In this document: positions 23,601 through 34,794 of the stretch, one piece after another
Layout of the letters: every line of letters starts with the position of its first letter
Position numbering within the stretch: position 1 is the first letter of the stretch
From: Chamaecyparis obtusa
Lineage: Eukaryota > Streptophyta > Pinopsida > Cupressales > Cupressaceae
NCBI GenBank assembly: GCA_027943335.1
Contig: BSBK01001537.1
Span: 886,501 to 950,500, forward strand
Direction of reading: 5' to 3'
DNA length: 64,000 bases
The notes under the pieces: generated by a model
Seen by the model: only the letters and a program-made list of their open reading frames with translations
Told to the model about the DNA's origin: nothing
The model's database searches: none
Program-made: the position numbers and the translations under genes

Positions 23601-23976
23601 ACTTCATTGATTTCTTCCTAACTACACCGAGCTTCTTCATGTTCTCGAATATCTACCCTCAAAGCATTCTACAAATATCATATTGGGTGTTGTCACGCAT
23701 AATCTGATGAGTTGCATGTATGGCTCCTCTCGGTATGTTGTTTAGGTTGCTAGACTAATAGACCTTATAGCCTATCACAACGGAAGCAAACCAAACCCCA
23801 TCATCTTCATTGTCATTCACAGTCATGAGATGACCATTTGATTTGGATTTTGTTAGCTTGGTGACAATTGCATTTGTGATGGTTCGCAACATCAGGGCTT
23901 CCCCTACTTGACTATAACTAGTGACTTTATGTATGTCATCCTTGGTTATCTCTGTAACTGCTCCTTTTGTAGCTAG
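20693..23976 (-). pseudogene. TE-B ORF2, main part: long unrecognised protein
   Basis: Reading from 23976: LATKGAVTEITKDDIHKV, MKKLGVVRKKSMKYMTLL, MHAREWIPSSIIEEYKHD, a basic run (KRTPTPKKKLATKQPKAQKK), VNDIVDEVIDFGIIDNAAKW, YEETLDFWKKYDFIILDN, an acidic Glu/Gln-rich middle, STRQLKELTKRKQDMV, and a helical C-terminal part (DIVRFQLFLAPTFDSMQ...) ending near 20693. That is roughly 1,090 codons, with about a dozen stops and one frameshift between 23065 and 22396. No reverse transcriptase, RNase H, integrase or protease motif is present. It resembles the long anonymous ORFs of non-autonomous plant LTR elements. Its first part is cut off by TE-C and lies at 36165-36530. Function unknown. Confidence 0.6.
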
Positions 23977-24710
23977 TGTATACACCTAAAAATGGTCATC
24001 TAGACTATTAGCCCCTTTTGCTAAATCATCAATTGCTTATTCTTGATCAAATCCTAACTCTATCATTTATTCGATTATTTTCTATGGGCTAACCATTTTA
24101 TCCTAAGTCTTTATTTATTTAAAAGAAATATTTCCTCCCCTTTTAATAAATAAAAAGCCCCCACTTTTCCTCTTATCCTAAGTTGCACAAATAAAGCATT
24201 GTCGCGCATAATCCGATGAGTTGCATGTATGGCTCCTCTCGGTATGTTGTTTAGGTTGCTAGACTAATAGACCTTATAGCCTATCACAATGGAAGCAAAC
24301 CAAACCCCATCATCTTCATTGTTGTTCACAGTCATGAGATGACCATTTGATTTGGATTTTGTTAGCTTGGTGACAATTGCATTTGTGATGGTTTGCAACA
24401 TCATGGCTTCCCCTACTTGACTATAACTAGTGACTTTATGTATGTCATCCTTGGTTATCTCTGTAACTACTCCTTTTTGTAGCTATTATATACACCTAAA
24501 AATGGTCATCTAGACTATTAGCCCCTTTTGCTAAATCATCAATTGCTTATTCTTGATCAAATACTAGCTCTATCATTTATTCGATTATTTTCTATGGGCT
24601 AACCATTTTATCCTAAGTCTTTATTTATTTAAAAGAAATATTTCCTCCCCTTTTAATAAATAAAAAGCCCCCACTTTTCCTCTTATCCTAAGTTGCACAA
24701 ATAAAGCATT
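23692..24710. repeat. 508-bp tandem duplication across the TE-B/TE-C junction
   Basis: Unit 1 (23692-24199) contains 285 bp of TE-B ORF2 plus the first 223 bp of the TE-C LTR. Unit 2 (24200-24710) repeats both. The new joint AAAGCATT|GTCGCGCATAATC lies at 24199/24200. Because it spans the insertion joint, it arose after TE-C landed. It adds about 510 bp to the left LTR region. Confidence 0.9.
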
Positions 24711-26071
24711 ATTCTTATCTTATAAAAAAAGAAAAGCACTTTTTGTCTCATATGAACACAAAAGTCAACTCTTATTTTCCCATTGGAGGATACTTGTGCA
24801 CATGGATTGCTCCTCTTTCAAGCTCCACCATTGATTAAATCTTTTGCCTCTTAATCTCCATGGTCCATTCCTTCTCATTTCCTTTAAAAGGAGAGCTCTC
24901 TTCTTCATTCTAGATCCTCAACTTTTTATGCTAATGTTATGCTGCAGGTTTTCTAGGTCACTTTGGAGCTTTTTGGAGATTTGGAGCATTCTTGGCTCCC
25001 ATTGGAGGATACTTGTGCACATGGACTGCTCCTCTTTCAAGCTCCTCCATTGATTAAATCTTTTGCCTCTTAATCTCCATGGTCCATTCCTTCTCATTTC
25101 TTTTAAAAGGAGAGCTCTTTTCTTCATTCTAAATCTTCAACTTTTTATGCTAATGTTATGCTGCAGGTTTTCTAGGTCACTTTGGAGCTTTTTGGAGATT
25201 TGGAGCATTCTTGGCTCCCATTGGAGGATACTTGTGCACATGGATTGCTCCTCTTTCAAGCTCCATCGTTGATTAAATCTTTTGCCTCTTAATCTCCATG
25301 GTCCATTCCTTCTCATTTCCTTTAAAAGGAGAGCTCTCTTCTTCATTCTAGATCCTCAACTTTTTTATGCTAATGTTATGCTGCAGGTTTTCTAGGTCAC
25401 TTTGGAGCTTTTTGGAGATTTGGAGCATTCTTGGCTCCCATTGGAGGATACTTGTGCACATGGATTGCTCCTCTTTCAAGCTCCACCATTGATTAAATCT
25501 TTTGCCTCTTAATCTCCATGGTCCATTCCTTCTCATTTCCTTTAAAAGGAGAGCTCTCTTCTTCTTTCTAGATCCTCAACTTTTTATGCTAATGTTATGC
25601 TGCAGGTTTTCTAGGTCACTTTGGAGCTTTTTGGAGATTTGGAGCATTCTTGAATTTTGCATCTATATGTTATCATAGTTTCATTTCTTGCATAGTAGCT
25701 TCATTTTTATGGAATTCTTAGCTTAGATTTCCTTTATGCTTTAGATTAATTCATCTAGCTTAACTAGGAGGCTTTGTAATGCTTGCATCTTTCATTTCCA
25801 TAGCTTAGCTTGCATTTCCATTTCTAGCATAGCATTGCATTGCATTTCATTTGATTCTTGAGGATATTGGCATTCTTGCCCTTGTCTTCATTTGAATCTC
25901 TCATTGCATGGTTTACTAGAAAGGTTATTGGCTTAATAGCTCTAGCTGAGAGCATTCTTAAAAACCCTTGCACTCCATGCCTAGGGAGCTATGGATCGAT
26001 TTTTGAGACCTCATTCTTGAGTGTTCTTGAATGTAATGATTCATAAAAGTGTGACACAATTATAGCACACA
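23977..26071 (+). repeat. 5' LTR of TE-C (with internal duplications)
   Basis: Starts TGTATACACC and ends ATAGCACACA. Length accounting works: 1365 bp (other LTR) plus about 510 bp (junction duplication) plus about 220 bp (one more promoter repeat) equals 2095 bp. Confidence 0.93.
24779..25652 (+). promoter_or_regulatory. 219-bp promoter-bearing tandem repeat, four copies, in the 5' LTR
   Basis: Units start at 24779, 24998, 25217 and 25437 (CCCATTGGAGGATACTTGTG). Each holds CCTTTAAAAGGAGAGCTC, which aligns with the TATA box of the solo LTR (CCTATAAAAGAAGAGCTC), and an initiator-like pyrimidine stretch CTTCTTCATTCTAGATCC just downstream. The core promoter is therefore present four times in a row. 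The 69-residue frames that recur every 219 bp on both strands are repeat artefacts. Confidence 0.8.
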
Positions 26072-26095
26072 TTTTTGGTGCCCACCGTGGGGCAG

Positions 26096-28508
26096 AGTAG
26101 ATTAGCTTTGTCCTTTAATTCTGCATTTTCCGTCAAAATTTTTGTCAATTTTCGGCTTTATTTTCGGTCTTTGGGTTTTCTGTCTCAAAGTGTCGTGTGA
26201 CATTTTGCCAGTGTCGTGCGATAGTTCTTTGTATAGCGGCGTGACACTTTACCAGTTAAAAGTGTCACCCCCTTTGATAGAAAGTGTCGCATTGTTTGAG
26301 GATTTTTGTCGCCTGCATATAGCACGAACTATCACCCAGAGAAAAGTGTCACACCCGTATACGGAAAAGTGTTGCATGACATTTCTGGTGACTGTGCTGT
26401 CGCCTATACCTAGAAGTGAGCTTGTTTTTAGCTTTTTTTATTATCTTGCAAGTTTTAGATTCTCTGCTATCTTTTTGAAATTTTTTTTAAAATTTAGCAT
26501 TTTCAAATCCGTGCCACTCCGGAAAATGGGCACCCATTTTTTTTAAATTTTTACAAATGGTATCAAAAGTTTAAGTGTGATATATCGTTGGAAAGGTCTT
26601 TCGGAGCCTAATGCAACCATGCTAGTTTCATTCTCAGATTTTACCATTTGATTAGCTATTTTACTTGCAGATTATCTAATTTTTGATGTGCTAACCCTTG
26701 TGGGCCTAACAAGTTGTGGTTGTAGGTGCACTTGCTTGAGATATTTTACCAAAAGAACGCATGTCAAAGAGGGCTACTAATGGTTTTTGCAAGGTTGCTC
26801 TAAGCATAAAAACCAAATCAAGTGCTTGTTTAATTGCTTTATTTATTGAGTGCAACATATACTAATTATTTCATTTCATAGGCACTTAATACCTTGTTGT
26901 AGGAATTTTGAGGTGGTAGGAGAGTATGCTCTTCACCTTTGTGGTGAAACAGAAATCTTGACCCATCTTGGGATTTTGAAAGCAAGGGGGTAATTAAATC
27001 TTTTCTTGGTGTGTTTGGGAGAAATTTTTGCGATAGGGGAGTATGCTCTTCACCCTTGTGGTGAACCAAAAACTTTGAACCTCAAAAATTGATCTACTCT
27101 TTGTTTAGATTTAGAATCCTTTAGCGGGCCTGCTCTTGAGCAATCAAGAGGAATGACCCAAGTGGGGACAAGCTAATATCGAGCTATTCCAACCCACTAT
27201 AATCTCAAGGCTATCGAGGACACAAAACCTTGGTAGACATAGTACTTATCTTCGCTTAATGTGAGTAACTTGTGGGATTGTGACCATGAGGAAAGCATTG
27301 AGCAAGAATGCTTAAGGTACTCTTGAGGCCACGAGGTCCTAGTCCTTTATGAGGAGCAAGAGGGGTGCTATGAACGGAAGCCCTTACTACGAACCATTAG
27401 ATAGAGGCCACCTTATTTTAGCCGCTTAGCTTCTTGGTGCAAGGATTGATCCAAGTGGACTTACCCGGATCACCCCAAGACACTCACCATATGTGTTCCT
27501 TTGGTTGTGTTTTTGACACTTCCATGACAACGCCAATATCTCTTGTGGGAAACCACTTGGTGTGAGGCAAGGGAGCATCAAGTTGTGGGCCACATTGCTA
27601 AGTAATGAGTCTTGTCCTTCTAGGCAGTAATTGCTTAAATTGTCTTTGATTGTGCTACACTAGTGTAAACATTCCTAACATTCAAACAAATGGTAGCATT
27701 TATAAGATTTTCTATTTTGATATCACAAGTGCTTGTCTTGGCAAGGTTGCTTTTGCCCTTGTTTCAAGTGTTCTATGACATGTTTGATCACCTACTATTT
27801 GCAAACTTGTCTTTTACTTGTTGTTACTATCTGTCAAATTGAGAAATTGCACTATCCAATCTTTGAAATTGATCAAAACACTTTAAAACTGAGATTTTTT
27901 ATGTTCACTGGTCAAAGAGTTGTACGACCCTGGAACAGTGTCACACCCTGTTCTGAGAAATATCGCGCGATAGTTTGTCCCTGCACAATTTTCGCCCCGC
28001 TTGCCTAGAAAGTGTCACCTGACCTTATTGGAAACTGTCACTTGGCTTAGGGAGAAGTGTCACCTCGCTATAAACTGTCACCTTGTCTGCCTGGAAAGTG
28101 TCACCTAGAACCTTTTTGCTATCTTGTTGCTGTTGCAATCTAGAACTGCTAAACTTGCATTTTAACCTATCATAGAGTGTCTTTTTCTGTTCTTACCTGA
28201 AGCTGTTCTGTTATCTGCATGCTTAGACTTGTTCTAGACTGAAACAAATGAGCTAAAACTATTGGATTTGAGCTTAACGAATGCTACTCTTGATCACTTG
28301 TCGCATCATGGTTACCTCTCTAGCTACTTGCCTATTGAGCTTCTTGCTCGCTGCTCAACTTTAGTCAATTGATTGATGTAAGTGCTTGAGCACTTTTGAC
28401 AAGCCATATCTCTATTGTTCTACTTTAACAAGTGATCTTTATTAGCTTTTCTTATCTCAAATATAAGAAACTTTATCTCATTCTATTAGTCGACCAACAT
28501 CTCTTTTC
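26096..28508 (+). other. long 5' leader of TE-C with GTGTC(A/G)C motif clusters
   Basis: No coding remnant. Two clusters of GTGTCAC/GTGTCGC words lie at 26190-26400 and 27935-28115 (for example AAGTGTCACCTGACC, AGAAGTGTCACCTCGC). A pair of imperfect repeats with GAGTATGCTCTTCACC...TGTGGTGAA lies at 26918-26950 and 27038-27068, each able to form a small hairpin. Length and lack of genes fit an untranslated leader. Confidence 0.6.
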
Positions 28509-31500
28509 ATGCCAGTTACAACTCGGTCTCAATTTGAGTAGGAGAGTCATCCTCCGTTCAATTATACACAGTTACCTTCTCCAACTAGATGCTCATGAGC
28601 ACCCATTAGTAACAACAGTTCTAGTTCTAACCAATCTGAGGATTCTAAGGCTACCCCATGGTACAAAGGAGGTTTCCTCTTTTCCACATTCAAGACCCCC
28701 AAAAACACAGATAGTGTCTCACTCACTTTGATCGAACAAGAAAAATTCCAACGCTTGCAAGAACACTTTGAGCATAAGGATAACCAAGCGTGCTTAGACA
28801 AAGAACACAATCAACAAAGGATGGATGCTGCTAGGCACATGGCTTATAGAGGGACATTTCATGAGCAACCCGAGACTAGTAACTATGAGCATAGACCTCT
28901 TTTTAATGGCAACAACACGCCACCAAGATCTCCTCCAAGACCTACTTTTGGTATGCCTTCTTCACCTCCTAGACCTCCTCCCTCTCAACATGAGGCAGAG
29001 GCTAATGATGAGATTTCTAGTGAGGATCTTATGAAATTTGAACAAGATGTGGTCTCCCAACAAATGATGCATAAGCTTTTAGAGCGTAATGGTGATCAAT
29101 ATTTTCAATATATGACTTCTAGAGGATACAACCTTCCTCCTGGCTATGATGTCAGACAAATTGTCCAACAAAGAGTACCAAATGAATTGGAAGTCCTTCA
29201 AGAAGAACCACATCGGACAAATCAATGCCTTACCCAAATGACAATAGAAAGAGAGCCTCCAAAGGTCTCTTTTGTAGAATCAATTTGTGCTCTTCCTTTT
29301 GATAAAAGTCTATACATGGTCCCATTTCCTAGGGATATTGAGGTTCCCAAATACAACAAGAATGATGGAAATGGTGATCCCCATGACCATGTGCCTCACT
29401 TTTATGCTCTTAGCATGGACTTCCTTCACGAAGACACATTTTTGCTACGATTATTCCCTCGAAGCTTAAGAGGATAAGCTTTAGAATGGTTTGCAAATTT
29501 GACACCTCCTTTGAAGACTTTTGATGAGTTGGCTATGCACTTCACACAACACTATTCATACAATATCCAACAGCCTATCACCATGATAGATCTTGGTGCT
29601 TTGAGACAAAACCAAGGAGAGTTATTTGCTACTTATTTGCAACATTGGAGGTCATTGTATTCTTGATATCCTCGTCAGCTACCCGAAAGGGAAAAGATTG
29701 ATATTTTTGTCAACACTCTTGTGCCTGAGTTGTATTATGATCTAAGGAAACAATTGTTCTCCTCTTTCAATGACATGGTTGAAAGTGCATATCGGATTGA
29801 GGATGTAGCTATAAGAAAAGGGGATATTGTTATTAATAAAGATGTTAAAGGCAATGGCAAAGACAAGAACAAACCTTGGAATAAAAACAAGTATGTTGTT
29901 AATGATGGGGTTGTTGATGCTCCTAAAGCTAAAGAGCCTGCTTTCAATCTCTCCAATGCTATCTATGCAGAAAAACAACAAGAAGCCACCAACGCTCACA
30001 GTGCTCCTAAACCTCAATATGCAGATAAGCCTAAGAAGTCATTTCGAAAGCGAATCTATACCAAGTTGGCAGAACCTTATAATGTGATCCTTAAGACTTT
30101 GGTTAACAATGAATATCTTAGGCTTCCTGATAAACCTAGTAACTAGGATCTGATAAATAAGCCTGATTGGTGGAGAGAGGATCATTACTGCCATTATCAC
30201 AGAAACAAGGGACATCTGATAGACAATTGTTTTAAGCTTAGGGATGATATTCAAGACCTCATTGATAACAACATAATCTCCACTGATGGCTTAACTAAAA
30301 ATTTTGATCACATAGCTTTCAAAGATCCTATACCTAAGCATGACAAGGGGGAAACCTCTCAAGCACATAAGAAGAATCATGATGCTAAGATCCACTATAC
30401 ATATACTTCTGACACACCTGTGATCAACATGGTAGAGCCCGTTGAGAGTGTTCTAATGATGAGGTCTCAAGATGATAATAAAGCCAATCATGGTAAGCCA
30501 AAGTTGGTCTTTCAAACATGTGGTAGTTCATCTTCCCAAAGTGAGACACTGAATGTTGTTACTAGGGGGCAAGCCAAGATTGTCCTTAAAACTGCGCAAG
30601 ATCCCAAGCAAGCTTTTCCTTCCAAACAAGCGGCTCCTTCAACCACCCTTAGCTATGATCTTGTCCAACATTTTCAAAAGACACTAGCACAGATATCTAT
30701 CCTTGAGTTGCTTCAATTATCCCCTTCGCATAGAGAGATTCTTGATGAGGCTCTACGTATAACACATGTTCCCAATGACATTGATCCAGATCAATTTTAG
30801 GCTATGGTCAACCACATTTCATCTCTGCTATCTCTCTCCTTTTCTACAGAAGATGACATATCTATTGCTCACCCGCATAATCTAGCTTTACACATTAAAG
30901 TTCTAGTCTACAATACCCGAGTCCACCGAGTCCTGATAGACAATGGTGCAGGGTTAAATATTGTTTCTTTCAATGTCATACAACAATTGGGTTTGTCAGA
31001 ATTTGTTGTGGATTCTAAGAAGAAGATTACTATAAAAGCTTACGATGAAGTGGAAAGATCTTCCAAAGGTCTTGTCACACTACCTGTTCAAGTGGGCCCT
31101 GTCACGAAAGATATTAGCTTCCAAGTATTGGACATCCCACTCGCATATAACATTCTTTTGGGTCATCCTTGGATCCATGACATGCAGGTTGTTCCTTCCA
31201 CTTATCATCAGTGCATCAAATTTCCATACAATGGCACTGAAGTTGTGATTCCTGGTGACCATACTATTGCTATTAATGCTCTTGCTGCTGCTAAAAAATG
31301 TGTTCCTCACAATGAACCTTCCGTTGATCCTAGTAAGTCTCTAGTTGTTGTTGAGAAAACACTTAAGATGATGAGCCTTGGTATGGGTGAATATACGCCG
31401 GATTCCTTTGCTTCTATACCTGTTTCTCCTAGGTCATATGGGAAATCTTCTGATAAAATGAAGCCTTCCACTTCTGCTATGGTGATCTTTGATACTTTTG

Positions 31501-32855
31501 TTCCTTCATCTGTTCCTTTAGAAGCAGAAAGAGAAGAACAAGTTGTTCAAGAGTGGATCTATAGAGAAGATTCCAGAAATACTCCCATGCTCAGTAATTC
31601 AAACACAGATATAGATGAGTCACCACTACACACTATGGCTCGCATGGGAGATGATCTTCCTTCTACTTCACTTCTTTGGGGAGAAGAATGTATATCTACT
31701 AATGATATGGCTGATGCCTCTATGTCTAGAACCTATGTGCCTAAAGAATCATTGCACTATGATAGAAAACGTCACAACATTGCACGACTGCTACAAAGAG
31801 GTGATCTATCACATAATGACATGAGTATCTCTACTTCTCGACATCTTAAGCCTCTTCCAGAAGATTCTTCCATGACAGATATGGATGTTGATGTAGTTCA
31901 TACTTATGGTGACCAACCCGACGTAGTTGATGAGTCTCGTGCAGGGTCTGATGAGTTTGTTCCCCGTATTGCCTTAGTAGACTATGTTGGTCCTTCTATG
32001 ACAAATCTAGATCTAGCTACTTTTGGAGCTTACCCTATAGGCCCAACTTCTCTTGTCACCAGAGATGACACCCCTTACATAAATACTGTTGAACCAATCA
32101 CTTCATTTCATCTTGCATCAACACCTGTTACTTCTTCTACCATCGAACTAGCAACAAAAAAGATTGAATTAGCAATCAAGTATCATAGTCATCAAGTCAA
32201 AAGAAAAGAGCAATTTTTGGATGGTGAAAACCACATTGTGGCGGTATCCGCACCCAAGAAAAGTAAAAATAAAAATTTGCTCAAAAATAATGATTCTCAA
32301 ATAAAAGATGACAAGCTGATTCTCTACAAAAAAATGGTGCACTACTTTAAGCATGATCTCATATCTGTTATACTTTAGCCCATTCCTAAAGCTGAGAACA
32401 AAGTTGCTAATGCCTTGGTTAATTCGACATCTATCTTACAAATGAAAAGGCATAAATCTCGCTTCAAGTTCCTGGTAGATGAATTATGCTATCCTACTCA
32501 CAAATCTTACAATCCTACCATCTTTTCATATCTTCCACCTCATATCCCTCCTAAAAATCCACCACGCCATTCTTCTCACCATCCCTTACACTTTTCCTTT
32601 ATCTCTGGTGACTTGTATAGGAAGGGTCTAGACGGAACTCTTCTTAAGTGTCTAGAAATAGAGGAGTCAAAAAAAGTGCTAGCTGAAACCCACTATGGCA
32701 TATGTGGATCACATTCTAATGATCCTCCACTAGCTCAGACATTGCTTAGGGCTGGTTATTATTGGTCAAACTGGTTGAGACCTCCTATCGTCACAGTTGC
32801 AGCATTTGGGCCTGGGGCCTATCAGTTCTCTACATTAGAGGAAGCAGATTCTTGA
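28509..32855 (+). pseudogene. TE-C Gag-protease-(deletion)-integrase zinc domain, one frame with stops
   Basis: The ATG at 28509 (MPVTTRSQFE) opens a frame kept to 32855, about 1,450 codons, interrupted only by stops (28539, 28596, 29475, near 29665, 30144, 30798, 32376). Gag core: YMVPFPRDIEVPKYNKNDGN, ALEWFANLTPP, LRQNQGELFATYLQHW, VNTLVPELYYDLRKQL. A knuckle CHYHRNKGHLIDNCFKLRDD near 30190 is typical of the Tat/Athila side of plant gypsy. Retropepsin: VLIDNGAGLNIVS near 30940, followed by LDIPLAYNILLGHPWIHDM. A poorly conserved linker leads to the integrase HHCC remnant, DLYRKGLDGTLLKCL...HYGICGSHSNDPPLAQTLL...GYYW (about 32610-32765). Reverse transcriptase and RNase H should lie between and are gone. 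The catalytic triplet reads DNG rather than DTG/DSG. Confidence 0.87.
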
Positions 32856-34794
32856 TGCCCATTTCTGTCTGGGGCATTCTTTGTACATATTTTTATTGAT
32901 CCTGAAAAAATTACAAAAAAATTCATATATGATGCTGAAAAAATCCTAAAAAACATAAAAAGTGCTGAAAAAATCCAAAAAAAAATTTCAAAAATAAAAA
33001 AAATAAAAAAAATAGAAAAAGTGCCTTGGTGAAAACTTGGAAACAAGTTCCTTGGTAGAAAAAATACAAAAAAATTATAAAAAGTCTTGAAAAAATTGCA
33101 ATAAATCTATCAAGTGGTGAAAACCTGGAAACATGTGCTACTTGAGACCCTTGCACCTATGTCTATCAGTCTTGTGTGGCGCTCATTCGCTCCACTTCTC
33201 TCTTTGCCTCTCCTAGCTTGAAATTGACTCTTGTCTTAGTCTAGGGGGCATCTATTGTTTTGAGCTTATCTTGGGTCTCTTTGTGCATTTGGGTTTCTTA
33301 GGCACCTCGCAAATGGTGTTTTTCAACACCACCCCAACTATGTTTTTCAACACTACCCTTGCGTCGAGTGTTTCTCAACACTTATCAGATATCCTACCCT
33401 ATAGTCTAGTATGATATGATATGATATTTCTCATTTGCAGATGCGATACTCAAAGTTTGACTCTATGACCTACACACATGCACTTAAACATTTGACTTGC
33501 TGAGACTTGCTTGGCTTTATTTCTTTGTGTGCTATTTATGATGATTTCTTTGCTGAGTGTTCTCCCCCTATGATCATTTTCGATGATGCATAGCTAGAAG
33601 ACTGAGGGTATGAGAATATGTTTTATTTCTTTATCTGCTTGTGGGTATATTTTGTTGATCCTAACTGTCATGAGCATTTATGCTGGTCTTACTTGACACT
33701 ATGGATTGACAAGGTATTATCCTTGACTTTTTTTCACAAGTGCATGCTTATAGTCATCTTGATTTTCTTGTGTCTCGATGCGAGCATAATCTTGCTATAT
33801 CAAACTTAGGTAATCTCACTGCACTAGTCATCTTGACCTACATGTCTTTGATGCCTAGGTGGGATTTCCACATTTCTATCTGATATAGATCATATTCAGA
33901 TCCACATAGTTATGCTAGTGTGTATTGTATGATCTTGCGACACTACCAATAACGCTTGATGATGAATATTAGATGTCTATTAGCATTGTGAGCTTGCAAG
34001 TAAACCACTTTTCATGTAGCTTGCATTCTTAGGTTCATGTTAGATTAGTTTTGCATCTTGCATATGGAGAGAGCTCTCCTTTATCCTTCACGGACTTGTT
34101 AATCAACTGCGCTCACCTTTCGCTTCTTCTTGATCATGTCTTTCGCTTCTTGTCTTTCATATCCCATCATTTTCTATTCATTTCAGGATTGAAATCAAAA
34201 TCTGAGTTCACCTTGATCACCCAAATCATCTTTCTCCTTCTTCCATGCAGTTGGCTAACCTTTTGAGGCCTGATCCTTCGATCTTCACTGGGGCATTCTT
34301 CACCTCTTCATCCCCATCTCTTTCAAACTTCCAGTCTCTCATTCACTTTCAAATCCATGGTGTTTACAGGTTGAGGGACTGATAGGTTCATGCCCCGTGT
34401 CCCATGTGTGGGGCATATTTTCACTGCTTGATGGTTATTCTATTCTCTCTCTTTGATTATGATTTCTAGTGATTTGATCATGTCTCTCTTGCTTCTGCTT
34501 TCCCTCTACCTGATTTTGCTTTCGATCTCAAGGGGGAAGACACATCATATCTTATTAGCTATCTCTTTCCTAAGTGTTCAGTACTGTCGCTACCAGGCTG
34601 ACCATGCAGGATTTGCTATTTTTCTGCACTTCATTCTTTGGAGTCAGAATGCTATTGCTTTCCTTCTTGGCTATCTCTTGCTTTCTTGGCTGATCTTAGT
34701 TGCTTTGTGATCCCAAATCGATCTCACATTTCAACTTCATTCTTTGACTGCATGTGTTCCCAGATTGATCACACATTAGTAAAAGAGGGGCAAA
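32856..34794 (+). other. 3' untranslated part of TE-C
   Basis: Opens with a strongly A-rich repeat (GCTGAAAAAATCC and CTTGGTGAAAACTTGGAAAC motifs, 32890-33140), then a G/T-rich stretch with TTTTCAACAC(C/T)ACCC repeated three times (33330-33385). No coding match. It ends in the polypurine tract. Confidence 0.6.

Noticed and set aside
24844..25536. Repeated 62-69 residue reading frames on both strands (also 35152-35580)
   Set aside because: They recur with the 219-bp LTR repeat and lie over its promoter; identical frames on both strands are a by-product of the repeat, not genes.
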